Shown here in pieces: positions 26,989 through 34,995 of a DNA stretch of 64,000 nucleotides; positions within the stretch are counted from its first letter, which is position 1, and each line of letters opens with the position of its first letter. Made by a program: the position numbers and the translations under genes. Origin of the DNA: Halorubrum sp. JWXQ-INN 858 (GTDB lineage: Archaea; Halobacteriota; Halobacteria; Halobacteriales; Haloferacaceae); NCBI RefSeq assembly GCF_009806985.1, contig NZ_WUAX01000006.1:122184-186183 (forward strand), in the 5' to 3' direction. Under the pieces are notes generated by a model. The model saw nothing but the letters and a program-made list of their open reading frames with translations. It did not search any database and was not told the origin of the DNA.

Positions 26989-27015
26989 GTGCGTGTTCAA
27001 CACATACACACGCAC
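26989..27015. promoter_or_regulatory. Inverted repeat upstream of the MFS gene, possible operator
   Basis: GTGCGTGT (26989-26996) and ACACGCAC (27008-27015) are perfect inverted arms with 11 bases between; the overlapping GTGTTCAACAC (26993-27003) is a second palindrome. It is 15 bases or more upstream of the first possible start. Confidence 0.35.
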
Positions 27016-27157
27016 ACGATCGTCGAGGTCGCGTTCGGACCCGCGGGCCCCATGTGAAGCTTCTCGCTCAGCGGAGTCCAGCATTATGCGACCGAGGGAC
27101 GTTCCGACCAGTCCCGACTCGGCCGATCCCGATCGAACACCCCACTGATCCCGGTCC

Positions 27158-27859
27158 TCAATCGTTCGAGTCCTTCCACTCGCCGATCGCTTCCTCCTCG
27201 AATTCGCCCTTCGCCTCGCGTTCGGTCCGTCGCAGGACGATCGCGACGAGCCCCAGATAGAAGCCGCCGACGATACCGAGAACGAACGGGCCCGACAGCG
27301 TCCCGATCGACGCCGTCTCGAGAAAGCCCGTGTCAGGCGTGTACGCGGTGATTCGAAAGAGCCAGGCGAGCAGCAGAACGCTGATCAGCGCGAGATAGAT
27401 GCGCCGGAGTCGGTTTTCGACCGCCTCGAGGAGCGTGATCTTCACCGTCGGGTTGCGATAGTCCGCGGCGAGTTTCTCGCGCCAGTCGCCGTGCTCGAGT
27501 TCCTGTGCCGGATCGAGGGTCGTCGCGATCAGGTTCTGCTGAAAGACCCTGACTCGTGAGCGATAGACGTCGTAATCCCGATACCGTCGGGCCTCGATGA
27601 ACAGGAACAGCGTCGCGACAAGGACGCCGACGAGGACGATGTAGTGGGGATTGTCGGGACTCGAGAACGCCCAGGTGAGGATCGCGGCCATCATCGTCAC
27701 GCTCCAGGTCGTCGTTTGATCGAGCCGCGAGCGCCAGGTGGTCTCGCGATCCAGTTCGCCGCGGTAGGCATCGCCGAGAACGGCGCTCAGTTCGGAGACG
27801 TCCTGCCCGATGGTATCGCCCACGTCGTCGTCGGTCTCCGTGTCGGTGTCGTCGTCCAT
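27158..27859 (-). CDS. DUF2270 membrane protein
   Basis: A 233-residue protein I recognise as DUF2270. An acidic N-terminus is followed by WRSRLDQTTTWSVTMMAAILTW (first helix), a second helix, the conserved EARRYRDYDVYRSRVRVFQ and a region ALISVLLLAWLFRI with two further helices near the C-terminus. No function is proven for the family. It is the second gene of a two-gene operon: its ATG lies 6 bases after the stop of the upstream membrane-protein gene. Confidence 0.9.
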   Translation of the reverse strand: MDDDTDTETDDDVGDTIGQDVSELSAVLGDAYRGELDRETTWRSRLDQTTTWSVTMMAAILTWAFSSPDNPHYIVLVGVLVATLFLFIEARRYRDYDVYRSRVRVFQQNLIATTLDPAQELEHGDWREKLAADYRNPTVKITLLEAVENRLRRIYLALISVLLLAWLFRITAYTPDTGFLETASIGTLSGPFVLGIVGGFYLGLVAIVLRRTEREAKGEFEEEAIGEWKDSND

Positions 27860-27865
27860 CCGCGA

Positions 27866-28933
27866 TCACCCGTCGAACTCCAGTTCGCCATCGGAATGGA
27901 GGGTGAACACGGTCGATTCGAGGGAGTGTTTCGAGACGGTGAGGATGCGAAGCATGTACGAACTGAGGAGGACGTACGGGGAGAGCGCGATAACGAACGC
28001 GAGGTTGACGTAGAGGAGCCGCGACCCGAGCCCGGGGAGCGTCGATTGCGGGAACAGTCCGGCATCGATCGCGAGCAGAACGTACGCCGTGAAGACGATG
28101 ACCGGGAGCGAGGGCACGAGGAGGCTACTCGACAGGTTCCGGAGCTCCCGTTTGAAATACAGCGTCGTGAAGTACTCTCGACCGGACGCGAGGACCGTGA
28201 GCACCTGAAGCAGCGTCACGAGCGAATCGTGATCCGATTCCGTGAGTTCCGCCCCGTGAACGGACTTCAGGCGGCGAGTCACGTTGATGTGGCGGGCGTA
28301 GGGGTACTCGAGAGTGCTCAACAGGACGATAGAGACCTGTGAGTTCGTTCTCCCGATGCGGTTCTCGATCAGCGACAGTTGGGTGTCGATCTCGTCGACG
28401 AAAGCTAGCAGGTCCGCCCTGGCCCGCTCGTCTCCGGTAGCGTTCTCGGAGGTCCGGAGCGATTCCGTTTCGGCGCTGATCGCTCCGATAACGTACTCGA
28501 GGAACGGCTGTAGCCCGGCCGGACTGACGCCCTCGTCCACGAGTTCCTCCAGTTCGATCTGGAAATCGATGGAGTCCTCGATGCGTGCCAGTTTGACCTG
28601 GAGCGGAGCGAACTCTTGGGCGAGGGCCGCAGTGTTGATCGAGAGCACGACCGAGACGAAGAGGATGATCCCGCCGAGCAGCGTGTTGAACAGGGTCTGG
28701 ACCGCTCGCGTCTCGGTGACGAGCCGTTGTACCTCGAACTCCCAGACGGTTCCGACGACCAGCAACGCCGACAGAATGACGATCATGGTGACGAGTGTGA
28801 GCACCCGCCGATCCCCGTACAGGAGAACCCATTGAGTCAGCCAGGTAACCGGATCGTCGGAACCGTCCCCGGAAACGTCGGAACCCGCCCCTGTATCGGC
28901 CGTCTCCGTGGCCTGGTTGAAAACGAGTACCAT
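27866..28933 (-). CDS. Membrane protein of unknown function, partner of DUF2270
   Basis: A 355-residue protein that I do not recognise. Two helices lie at residues ~45-65 and ~85-110, followed by a ~150-residue soluble stretch with helical, charged sequence (KLARIEDSIDFQIELEELVDEG and RADLLAFVDEIDTQLS) and then two helices near the C-terminus. ATG 28933 is preferred to the upstream in-frame starts because it gives an N-terminus typical of haloarchaeal membrane proteins and avoids the overlapping region next to the flavoprotein gene. The tight 6-base gap to the DUF2270 gene suggests the two form a complex. Confidence 0.78.
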   Translation of the reverse strand: MVLVFNQATETADTGAGSDVSGDGSDDPVTWLTQWVLLYGDRRVLTLVTMIVILSALLVVGTVWEFEVQRLVTETRAVQTLFNTLLGGIILFVSVVLSINTAALAQEFAPLQVKLARIEDSIDFQIELEELVDEGVSPAGLQPFLEYVIGAISAETESLRTSENATGDERARADLLAFVDEIDTQLSLIENRIGRTNSQVSIVLLSTLEYPYARHINVTRRLKSVHGAELTESDHDSLVTLLQVLTVLASGREYFTTLYFKRELRNLSSSLLVPSLPVIVFTAYVLLAIDAGLFPQSTLPGLGSRLLYVNLAFVIALSPYVLLSSYMLRILTVSKHSLESTVFTLHSDGELEFDG

Positions 28934-29103
28934 TAACTCGGTTGATTCCACTAGCCGGCGTGCGCTAATGACTAGTTGGCTGCTAGAGGCGGTAGGGCGC
29001 AGGTACTGTGGGAAACAACACCCGTGGCTTTCTACGGTTTGCTCGTCTCTCCTCGAAAATAGAGTCGGCAAACGCGAGCAGAATCGATCGACTCTGGCCG
29101 CGT

Positions 29104-30504
29104 TCAATCGGTGTGGTTGGCGTCCCGATTCAGGTCGAACAGACCCTCCGGATCGTACTCGTTCTTCAACGCGACCAACCGCTCGTAAGCCGGTCCAAAC
29201 GTGGTCTCCAGTGCGGCTTCGCCACCTTCGAAAAAGCCCGGAAAGTTCAGGTAGAACGAGCCGTCCGAAAACTGCCGCATGTCGGCGACGCAATCGCGCA
29301 CCCACCCGACGTTTGCGTCGTCGTTCGCGGGACCTTCCCAGTTCGCCTCGATCCCGAGGAGGAACGGCACGTGCCGGCCGGCGAACGCACTCTCTGTGAG
29401 GTCGACGGCCGCGACTGCACCACCCAGCTCCCAGACGTCGACGGTCGAGAGCGACGACGGCGCGGTCTCCGCCCAGTAGCAGATCCGGTCGATGGCTGAC
29501 TCGGTGAGCCCATCCAGATAGAGCGATTTCCAGTAGTATCGCATCCCATCCGGATAGTCTTCGTCGAGCATCCGCTGGAACTCGGCGTAGGGCAACGTCG
29601 CGCTGAAGTCGGCGATCGGTTCGCCGAGTTCCCGCAACGGTGCAAGCGCCTCTTCACCTCTTTCGGGAGATCCCGCGTAACACCCCAGAAAGCCGATCTT
29701 GAGGTCGTCCGCCACGTCTTCGGGGAACTGCTCCTCGTCTGGCATCACGCCGATTGACGAGAGCGTGGTGACCTCGTCGGGTGCCTCAGAGGCGTACTCG
29801 CGGTACGCCCGCAGACACTCGGTCGCTCGCTCCCCCGGATAGAGGACGAAACAGGTCGCCACTGCCGGCCCGACCGGGTGGAGTTCGAACTCGAAGCCCG
29901 TCACGACCCCGAGGCCGCCTCCGCCGCCACGAAGCCCCCAGAACAGCTCCTCGTTGCCGTCAGCGCTGGCCGTCAGGTACCGACCGTCCGCGGTGACGAC
30001 GTCCGCCGAGCGGAGGTTGTCACAGGTAAGCCCGTACTCACACCGGAGATGTCCGATGCCGCCGCCGAGGGTGAGTCCCGCGACGCCCGTCTCTGAGACG
30101 ACGCCGCCGGGCGTCGCCAAGCCGAACGCTTGGGTTTCGTGGTCGACATCGGCCCAGGTGGCACCGCCCTGTACCCACGCGGTTCGCTCGTCAGGGTCTA
30201 CCCGGACGCCCCTCATTTCCGAGAGGTCGATCACGAGTCCGTCGTCGCAGACGGCCGTGCCCGCGACGTTATGCCCGCCTCCACGAACAGCCACACGGAG
30301 GCCGTTCTCGCGGGCGAAGTCCACTGCACGAATGACGTCCGCCGTGCCTCTACAGCGGGCAATCAGCGCCGGATACTTGTCGATCATCCCGTTCCAGACC
30401 GCGCGGGCATCGTCGTACTCGGCGTCATCGGGGCGGATCACGTCTCCGTGTACGTCGGTTTGAAACCGCTCGATCCGTTCGCCGTCGGTGAGTGATCGGG
30501 CCAT
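29104..30504 (-). CDS. FAD-binding oxidoreductase, berberine bridge enzyme-like
   Basis: A 466-residue PCMH-type flavoprotein. The FAD domain has VRGGGHNVAGTAV, where the His is the expected covalent flavin site, and GLTLGGGIGHLRCEYGLTCDNL-type sequence near residue 145; the second (Cys) attachment site of bicovalent family members is not apparent. The C-terminal BBE domain ends YERLVALKNEYDPEGLF. Such enzymes oxidise alcohols, sugars or alkaloid-like compounds; substrate unknown. ATG 30504 is preferred to GTG 30510. It is divergent from a FilR1-type regulator gene, which may control it. Confidence 0.92.
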   Translation of the reverse strand: MARSLTDGERIERFQTDVHGDVIRPDDAEYDDARAVWNGMIDKYPALIARCRGTADVIRAVDFARENGLRVAVRGGGHNVAGTAVCDDGLVIDLSEMRGVRVDPDERTAWVQGGATWADVDHETQAFGLATPGGVVSETGVAGLTLGGGIGHLRCEYGLTCDNLRSADVVTADGRYLTASADGNEELFWGLRGGGGGLGVVTGFEFELHPVGPAVATCFVLYPGERATECLRAYREYASEAPDEVTTLSSIGVMPDEEQFPEDVADDLKIGFLGCYAGSPERGEEALAPLRELGEPIADFSATLPYAEFQRMLDEDYPDGMRYYWKSLYLDGLTESAIDRICYWAETAPSSLSTVDVWELGGAVAAVDLTESAFAGRHVPFLLGIEANWEGPANDDANVGWVRDCVADMRQFSDGSFYLNFPGFFEGGEAALETTFGPAYERLVALKNEYDPEGLFDLNRDANHTD

Positions 30505-30609
30505 ATACACCCGAACGGCTGCTGCGCTGTTAGCCTCATTTACTGAAACGGATTTCCCGGGATACGTGCCGTTTCAGACCGTGAGACGCCTCTCGCTTCG
30601 CGAACGCGA

Positions 30610-30617
30610 TAACGTTA
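30610..30617. promoter_or_regulatory. Palindrome between flavoprotein and regulator genes
   Basis: TAACGTTA, a perfect 8-bp palindrome in the 150-base divergent region, extended on the right by AACA. It could be a regulator binding half-site; on length alone it could also be chance. Confidence 0.25.
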
Positions 30618-30654
30618 ACAGCCCATGTTACTTCTTATCAAGGTGGTGAGTTCC

Positions 30655-31590
30655 ATGGAGTTCCACAACGACGAACGAACGACTGATGGCGGACGTCCAC
30701 CACCCGGCTCACCGATCCTGGAGGCCCTGCTGGAGAACGCACGAAACCAGCAGTACCTCGGACAGCGACTCGACGTCGTGGGCGGTCGTGTCGACACGGG
30801 TACCCTCGGCGATATCGTGCGACACGGACCGCTTCTGGAGGCGCTCCGTGCGGAACCCCTCGATCGTCGGGAGATCGAAGCGCGGCTCGACGTCTCGCGG
30901 GCAACGAGCCACCGCTTCACGCGATGGCTCGACGAACGGGGCTTCGTCGAGAGGGTCGATGGCCGGTTCCGGTTGATCGGGCGGGGTGAGGCAGTCGCCG
31001 ACGAGCTGCTCCGCTTCGAAGCGAACGTTCGCACCGTCCACCGGCTCGCACCGCTCCTAGACCTCATCTGTGAGGACCACCAGGAGTTCGTCATCGAACC
31101 GTTCGTCGACGCGAGGGTCACTCTCGCGGAACCGGAGGATCCGTACCAACCGGTCGAGCGGTTCGTTTCGCTGCTCAATGAGTCGAAGACCTTCCGCGGG
31201 TTCAACACGACGCACATGGCACCGCTCGCCCTCGGGGGGTTTCACCACCGGATCTTCGAGGAGACCGACACCGAGATCATCGATCTCCCCCGCATCGTCG
31301 AGAAACTCCTCGAGACCTACCCGGAGCGCGCCCGCGAGGCGATCGATCGCGGACACCTCACTCTCCGGACCCGTGACGATCTGCCGTATGGTCTCGCTAT
31401 CTTCGACGAACGCGTCGGGATCGGAGGCTACGACGAGGCCACTGGACTCATGCAGGTGTTCGTCGATACGGACGAGCCGATCGCGTGTGAGTGGGCCGAT
31501 CGGGTGTACGTCTCGGTCAAAGCGGATTCGGAGCCGCTCGATGAGCGGAAGAACAGAACTCGCGACACGCGTTCGAGAGACACGAGCTGA
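30655..31590 (+). CDS. HTH transcriptional regulator with FilR1-type middle domain
   Basis: A 311-residue protein. After a polar N-terminus, a winged HTH (EARLDVSRATSHRFTRWLDE) is followed by the FilR1-middle/DUF1724-type domain (LLDLICEDHQEFVIEPFVDARV, YQPVERFVSLL, DERVGIGGYDE). The C-terminal tail DERKNRTRDTRSRDTS is basic, unusual for a haloarchaeal protein. ATG 30655 is chosen over 30625 because the upstream bases contain AT-rich TGTTACTTCTTATC at leaderless spacing. It is divergent from the berberine-bridge-like gene; the perfect palindrome TAACGTTA at 30610-30617 lies between them. Confidence 0.87.
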   Translation: MEFHNDERTTDGGRPPPGSPILEALLENARNQQYLGQRLDVVGGRVDTGTLGDIVRHGPLLEALRAEPLDRREIEARLDVSRATSHRFTRWLDERGFVERVDGRFRLIGRGEAVADELLRFEANVRTVHRLAPLLDLICEDHQEFVIEPFVDARVTLAEPEDPYQPVERFVSLLNESKTFRGFNTTHMAPLALGGFHHRIFEETDTEIIDLPRIVEKLLETYPERAREAIDRGHLTLRTRDDLPYGLAIFDERVGIGGYDEATGLMQVFVDTDEPIACEWADRVYVSVKADSEPLDERKNRTRDTRSRDTS

Positions 31591-31693
31591 CGTTCGCCTG
31601 ATTCGTGTTACGCGGTGTAATTTCGCGTTAACGCTGAACGGCTCGTGAAACGGTACCACTAGTTAACTGATGATCCCCCTTACAAACGCTGCT

Positions 31694-32548
31694 ATGTCCG
31701 AGAACTCCGACCGCGCCGCGTGGCAGGCGACGACCGATCACGAACGGATACGGGAGTGGGCCGAGGAGCACGAGACGGTGCCCGTCCTTACCGAAGAGAC
31801 GGGTGGGACCGACCTGCGGCTGCTCTCGAACCCTGACGACGATCGCGGCGAACGGCTCTCCTGGGACCGGTTCTTCGAGCGCTTCGAGGCCGAATCGCTG
31901 GCGCTTCGGTACCGGGAGACAGCGACCGGTGGAGGCGGTCAGCCGGCGTACGAGCTCGTGGACAGGGACGACATCTCCGGGGAGACCGCCAGTGGGAGCG
32001 AGGTCCCCGACTCCCTCGGGGCACACGCGCGCGAGGACGACGACGAAAGTCAGCCGACTCCCCCGGGGACGGAAGGGACCGGCGTCACACAGGTCGACGG
32101 CGAGACGGTCGCCCGTAGCGACGAGGCGGCGCAGCGCGAACCGCCGACTTCGGACGCGGAAGTCGACGACGCGGAACGGGACACCGCGATGTCGGAGTCC
32201 TCGCGCGCCGTCGAGACGGGCGCGTTCGTCCTCGACGAGATCCACGAGGCGCGCGGGCTCGGGGACGACGCCGATGACGAGTACGTGACGTTCCGGAACA
32301 CGGGTGACGAGGCGCTGAACCTCTCGGGTTGGGTCGTCGAAAACGAAGACGGCCAGCGGTTCGTCTTCCCGGACGGATCCGCCCTCGACTCCGGCGGGCA
32401 CGTCACGGTGTACAGCGGCCGCGGGTCCGACACCGAGACCGAGGTCTACTGGGGCGCCACGGGCGGGGTCTGGGACGGCGACGGCGACACGATCACCGTC
32501 AGGACCGCGGACGGGCAAGAGGTGCTTCGAGAGCCGTACCTGAAGTGA
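31694..32548 (+). CDS. Lamin-tail-domain protein with a small N-terminal domain
   Basis: A 284-residue acidic protein. Residues ~5-90 form a compact domain (HERIREWAEEHETVPVL, ERLSWDRFFERFEAESLAL) of a type found as stand-alone small proteins in haloarchaea and bacteria. Residues ~95-180 are a polar linker. Residues ~182-284 are a lamin tail (LTD, Ig-like) domain: FVLDEIHEARG, EYVTFRNTGDEALNLSGW, FVFPDGSALDSGGHVTVYS. There is no signal peptide, so the protein may be intracellular, which is unusual for prokaryotic LTDs. ATG 31694 is preferred because AGTTAACT lies about 27 bases upstream. Confidence 0.83.
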   Translation: MSENSDRAAWQATTDHERIREWAEEHETVPVLTEETGGTDLRLLSNPDDDRGERLSWDRFFERFEAESLALRYRETATGGGGQPAYELVDRDDISGETASGSEVPDSLGAHAREDDDESQPTPPGTEGTGVTQVDGETVARSDEAAQREPPTSDAEVDDAERDTAMSESSRAVETGAFVLDEIHEARGLGDDADDEYVTFRNTGDEALNLSGWVVENEDGQRFVFPDGSALDSGGHVTVYSGRGSDTETEVYWGATGGVWDGDGDTITVRTADGQEVLREPYLK

Positions 32549-32600
32549 ACCGGGCGCTCGAACGGTGACGGGCAGACGACCCACTGCGGGACTCCGACCG

Positions 32601-33599
32601 CTAGTCGATTTCGGACGTCGAGAACTCGTCGGCGAACGCGTCCACAGTCACTTTGAGCATGCCGATGACGACGGGGCCATAGAAGATGCCCATGAAGCCG
32701 ATGACGTAGATGCCGCCGAGGACGCCGAGGATAATGACGCCCGGGTTGATCTTCGCGTACCTGTCGACGACGATCGGTCGGAGGTAATCGTCGGAAACGC
32801 CGACGACGATCGCTCCCCACAGGAAGAGACCGACGGCCAGCGTGGGCTGACCGTTCAGGAAGAGGAAGACGGCAGCCGGCCCCCACACGAGGAACGAGCC
32901 GACGATCGGCAGCAGCGAGAGGACGGTCATCACGACCGTCCAGAACGTGGCGTTCGGGATCCCGGTCGCTATCAGGCCGAGACCTGCGAGCAGGCCCTGT
33001 ATCAGTGCGACGAGGACGTGGCCGAACAGGACCGCTTTCATGATGTGTTCGACCTCGTCGTAGTACTCGCGCTGTGTGTCGGCGGCCATCGGCATCCGCG
33101 CCTGGAGCCACTCGAAGAACTCCTCACGGTCCTTCAGGAAGTAAAACAGCAGGAACAGCGTCAGCCCCACGCCGATGGCGGTGTGGGCGATCGTCCCCGC
33201 CACGCTCACGACGCTGTCGGGCTCAACGGTACCGGCCGCCGACTGCAGCGAACTCGAGAGGTCGACGTTTCTCCCCGTGAACCCCTCGATTCGCTCCTCC
33301 AGCGGGGCGAGGGTGACGTTCCCCTCGGCGACCTCCTGGAGGAACGCGACGGCGTCAGAGGCGGTCCTGTGGACGACGTACACGAACGGCAGGACGACCG
33401 TGATCGACGCCACGATGACGATGACCGCGGCGGACGTTCCCGCGCCCATCCGCCTCTCCAAGCGTTCCTGGACGGGCAGGAAGAGGACCGTAAGCAACAC
33501 CGCAAGGAGGAAGAAGTTGAGGAACGGCAACACGAGCGCGACCGTCAGCGCGAGGAGAACCGCAAAGACGAACAGGAAGACGCTTTTGGAGGTGTCCAT
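32601..33599 (-). CDS. AI-2E family transporter (PerM-like permease)
   Basis: A 332-residue membrane protein. Hydrophobic segments at the N-terminus (FLFVFAVLLALTVALVLPFL) and in the C-terminal half, together with LLFYFLKDREEF, and the closing PIVVDRYAKINPGVIILGVLGG and FYGPVVIGML, identify the AI-2E/PerM family. Members export autoinducer or other small solutes, or exchange ions; the substrate here cannot be told. ATG 33599 gives the usual length; upstream in-frame codons are not hydrophobic. Confidence 0.92.
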   Translation of the reverse strand: MDTSKSVFLFVFAVLLALTVALVLPFLNFFLLAVLLTVLFLPVQERLERRMGAGTSAAVIVIVASITVVLPFVYVVHRTASDAVAFLQEVAEGNVTLAPLEERIEGFTGRNVDLSSSLQSAAGTVEPDSVVSVAGTIAHTAIGVGLTLFLLFYFLKDREEFFEWLQARMPMAADTQREYYDEVEHIMKAVLFGHVLVALIQGLLAGLGLIATGIPNATFWTVVMTVLSLLPIVGSFLVWGPAAVFLFLNGQPTLAVGLFLWGAIVVGVSDDYLRPIVVDRYAKINPGVIILGVLGGIYVIGFMGIFYGPVVIGMLKVTVDAFADEFSTSEID

Positions 33600-34300
33600 A
33601 TCCGGTCGACACCATGCAGGCGGAAAAGTAGGCACTCGGTGGTGGAACGACCGTTTCGATCGGCGGCGTTACGGGCGTCGTACCTGCGACTCGTGGCGGA
33701 GACGAGCGAGTGGGCGGCAGCGTCGTTGCCCTCACGAGCCCCGTCCTTTCTCAGCGGCTCGCGGACCCGGTTCTCCCACGTTCGTGTGTCTCGCCTCGAA
33801 TAGCTGCGGATAGAACGCTGGCCTCGGCACTCATAGGGCTCGTCGTCGCCGGTGCCGAGGCGGCTCGGAGCGGTGGATCGTCATCGGCCGACGGAGCGTA
33901 CGGTCGGGAGTTTTAAAAAGCGTCCGTCGCCGACTCACTCGCCGTGGAGCGAGCCGGCGTAGCGGTTCTCGCCGTCGGTCGTGTTCGGGAGCCGGCGCGT
34001 GTCCGTCGGGTCGAACGTCGCCGGGCATCGCGCGATCGCCGCCGCGGCGCTCGGAGGCTGTGCGTCGTCTCCGTCGTCGATCGTTCGGCCGTCCTCCCGG
34101 ATGGCCGGCCCGCTCGCGGTCGGCGACGCGGGCTCAGAACGTGCGTCGGTGGTGTACTACGGGTGCCACGACTCCGGCTACGGCCACATACTTAATAATT
34201 GTTCGTGTTGGTTCCGGCAACCGGGAGCGGATCCCCTCGTAGCTGGTGTCGAACCCGCCGCGTTTAGTGTCTGCTCGCTCGCCGGCCTCGGGCACCGGAT
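33600..34300. other. Gene-poor region with possible gene remnant
   Basis: A 701-base stretch. It holds a strong TATA-like TTTTAAAAA (33911-33919), a possible broken lipoprotein gene (33981-34188) and an AT-rich patch CTTAATAATTG near 34190. No RNA gene was recognised; the remaining open frames are Arg-rich. Confidence 0.5.
33981..34188 (+). pseudogene. Possible remnant of a lipoprotein gene
   Basis: From GTG 33981 the frame reads FGSRRVSVGS, then AIAAAALGGCASSPSS, which resembles a twin-arginine leader with a lipobox (LGGC), and goes on through VVYYGCHDSGYG. Third codon positions in this frame are nearly all G or C up to about 34188, as in real genes here, and then the sequence turns AT-rich and the frame runs into the antisense of the next gene. 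A TATA box at 33911 would place a start near 33944, in a different frame, which would fit a frameshift. The hydrophobic core is poor, so this is weak evidence. Confidence 0.25.
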
Positions 34301-34909
34301 TCAGGCGCCCGACTCGTCGAAGACCTCCTTAATGAGCTTCGCCTGTGCGGTGCGGAGCCGCTGGGAGAGCGCGGATTTGCTGATGTCGAGCTCGTCGGCG
34401 AGCTGGCCCAGGTCGACGTCGCGGTCGTCGTCGAAGTAGCCGCGCACGACCGCGAGTTCGAGGCCCTGCCGCTGTTTCGTCGTGAGCGACGACAGGTCGA
34501 AGGTGACCTGCTCGCTCGCGTCCGGCCCCTCGACGACCGCGAGCCGGACCAGCCGGACGTGCCCGAGGATCCCCTGGAGCCCCTCGATCAGGCCGCGGAC
34601 GACCGCCCGGTCGTCGACGTACGTCGTCACCAGCATCGTCCCGTCCCGCACGCGCTGGATGTGCGGGACGCAGCCGAACCGCTGGAACACGTAACAGAGG
34701 CAGTCGTCGCCGACCTCGCCCGTGGCGCGGATCATGTCCCCGCCGTCCGCGGGCTGTAAGTCCACGTTGCACTCGTCGCCGACCGCGTTGACGTTCACGT
34801 CCGCGACGCTGTCGGCCTCGCTGACGATCGGGCAGTCCCACTCGCGGCCCGGTTCGATGTCGAGGTCGACTCGGAGACGACGGCCCTCGTCCCCCGTGGC
34901 ACGTGACAT
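34301..34909 (-). CDS. Bacterio-opsin-activator (Bat) type HTH transcriptional regulator
   Basis: A 202-residue protein. The C-terminal HTH_10 domain is clear: LTTKQRQGLELAVVRGYFD, then DLGQLADELDISKSALSQRLRTAQAKL. The N-terminal ~130 residues lack PAS/GAF signatures; cysteines in DECNVDL and DDCLCYVFQRFGC might bind a metal or sense redox, as in DmsR-like haloarchaeal regulators (inference). TATA GATATACC about 27 bases upstream of the ATG supports the start and a leaderless mRNA. Confidence 0.9.
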   Translation of the reverse strand: MSRATGDEGRRLRVDLDIEPGREWDCPIVSEADSVADVNVNAVGDECNVDLQPADGGDMIRATGEVGDDCLCYVFQRFGCVPHIQRVRDGTMLVTTYVDDRAVVRGLIEGLQGILGHVRLVRLAVVEGPDASEQVTFDLSSLTTKQRQGLELAVVRGYFDDDRDVDLGQLADELDISKSALSQRLRTAQAKLIKEVFDESGA

Positions 34910-34931
34910 GAGGGTCCCTATCCGGGTCGGC

Positions 34932-34939
34932 GGTATATC
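34932..34939 (-). promoter_or_regulatory. TATA box for the Bat-type regulator gene
   Basis: GATATACC on the minus strand, about 27 bases upstream of ATG 34909. Confidence 0.6.
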
Positions 34940-34995
34940 GTTTGCCCTCGTCGCGAAACCGTCCGCTCGGTACCTACCGACCCTTGGCTCGTCAC

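Noticed and set aside
33831..34028. Minus-strand 65-codon frame
   Set aside because: Arg/Pro-rich with no promoter at the right distance and no family resemblance.
34180..34260. AT-rich patch and following hairpin-like bases considered as a tRNA or small RNA
   Set aside because: No cloverleaf, T-loop consensus or terminator could be drawn.
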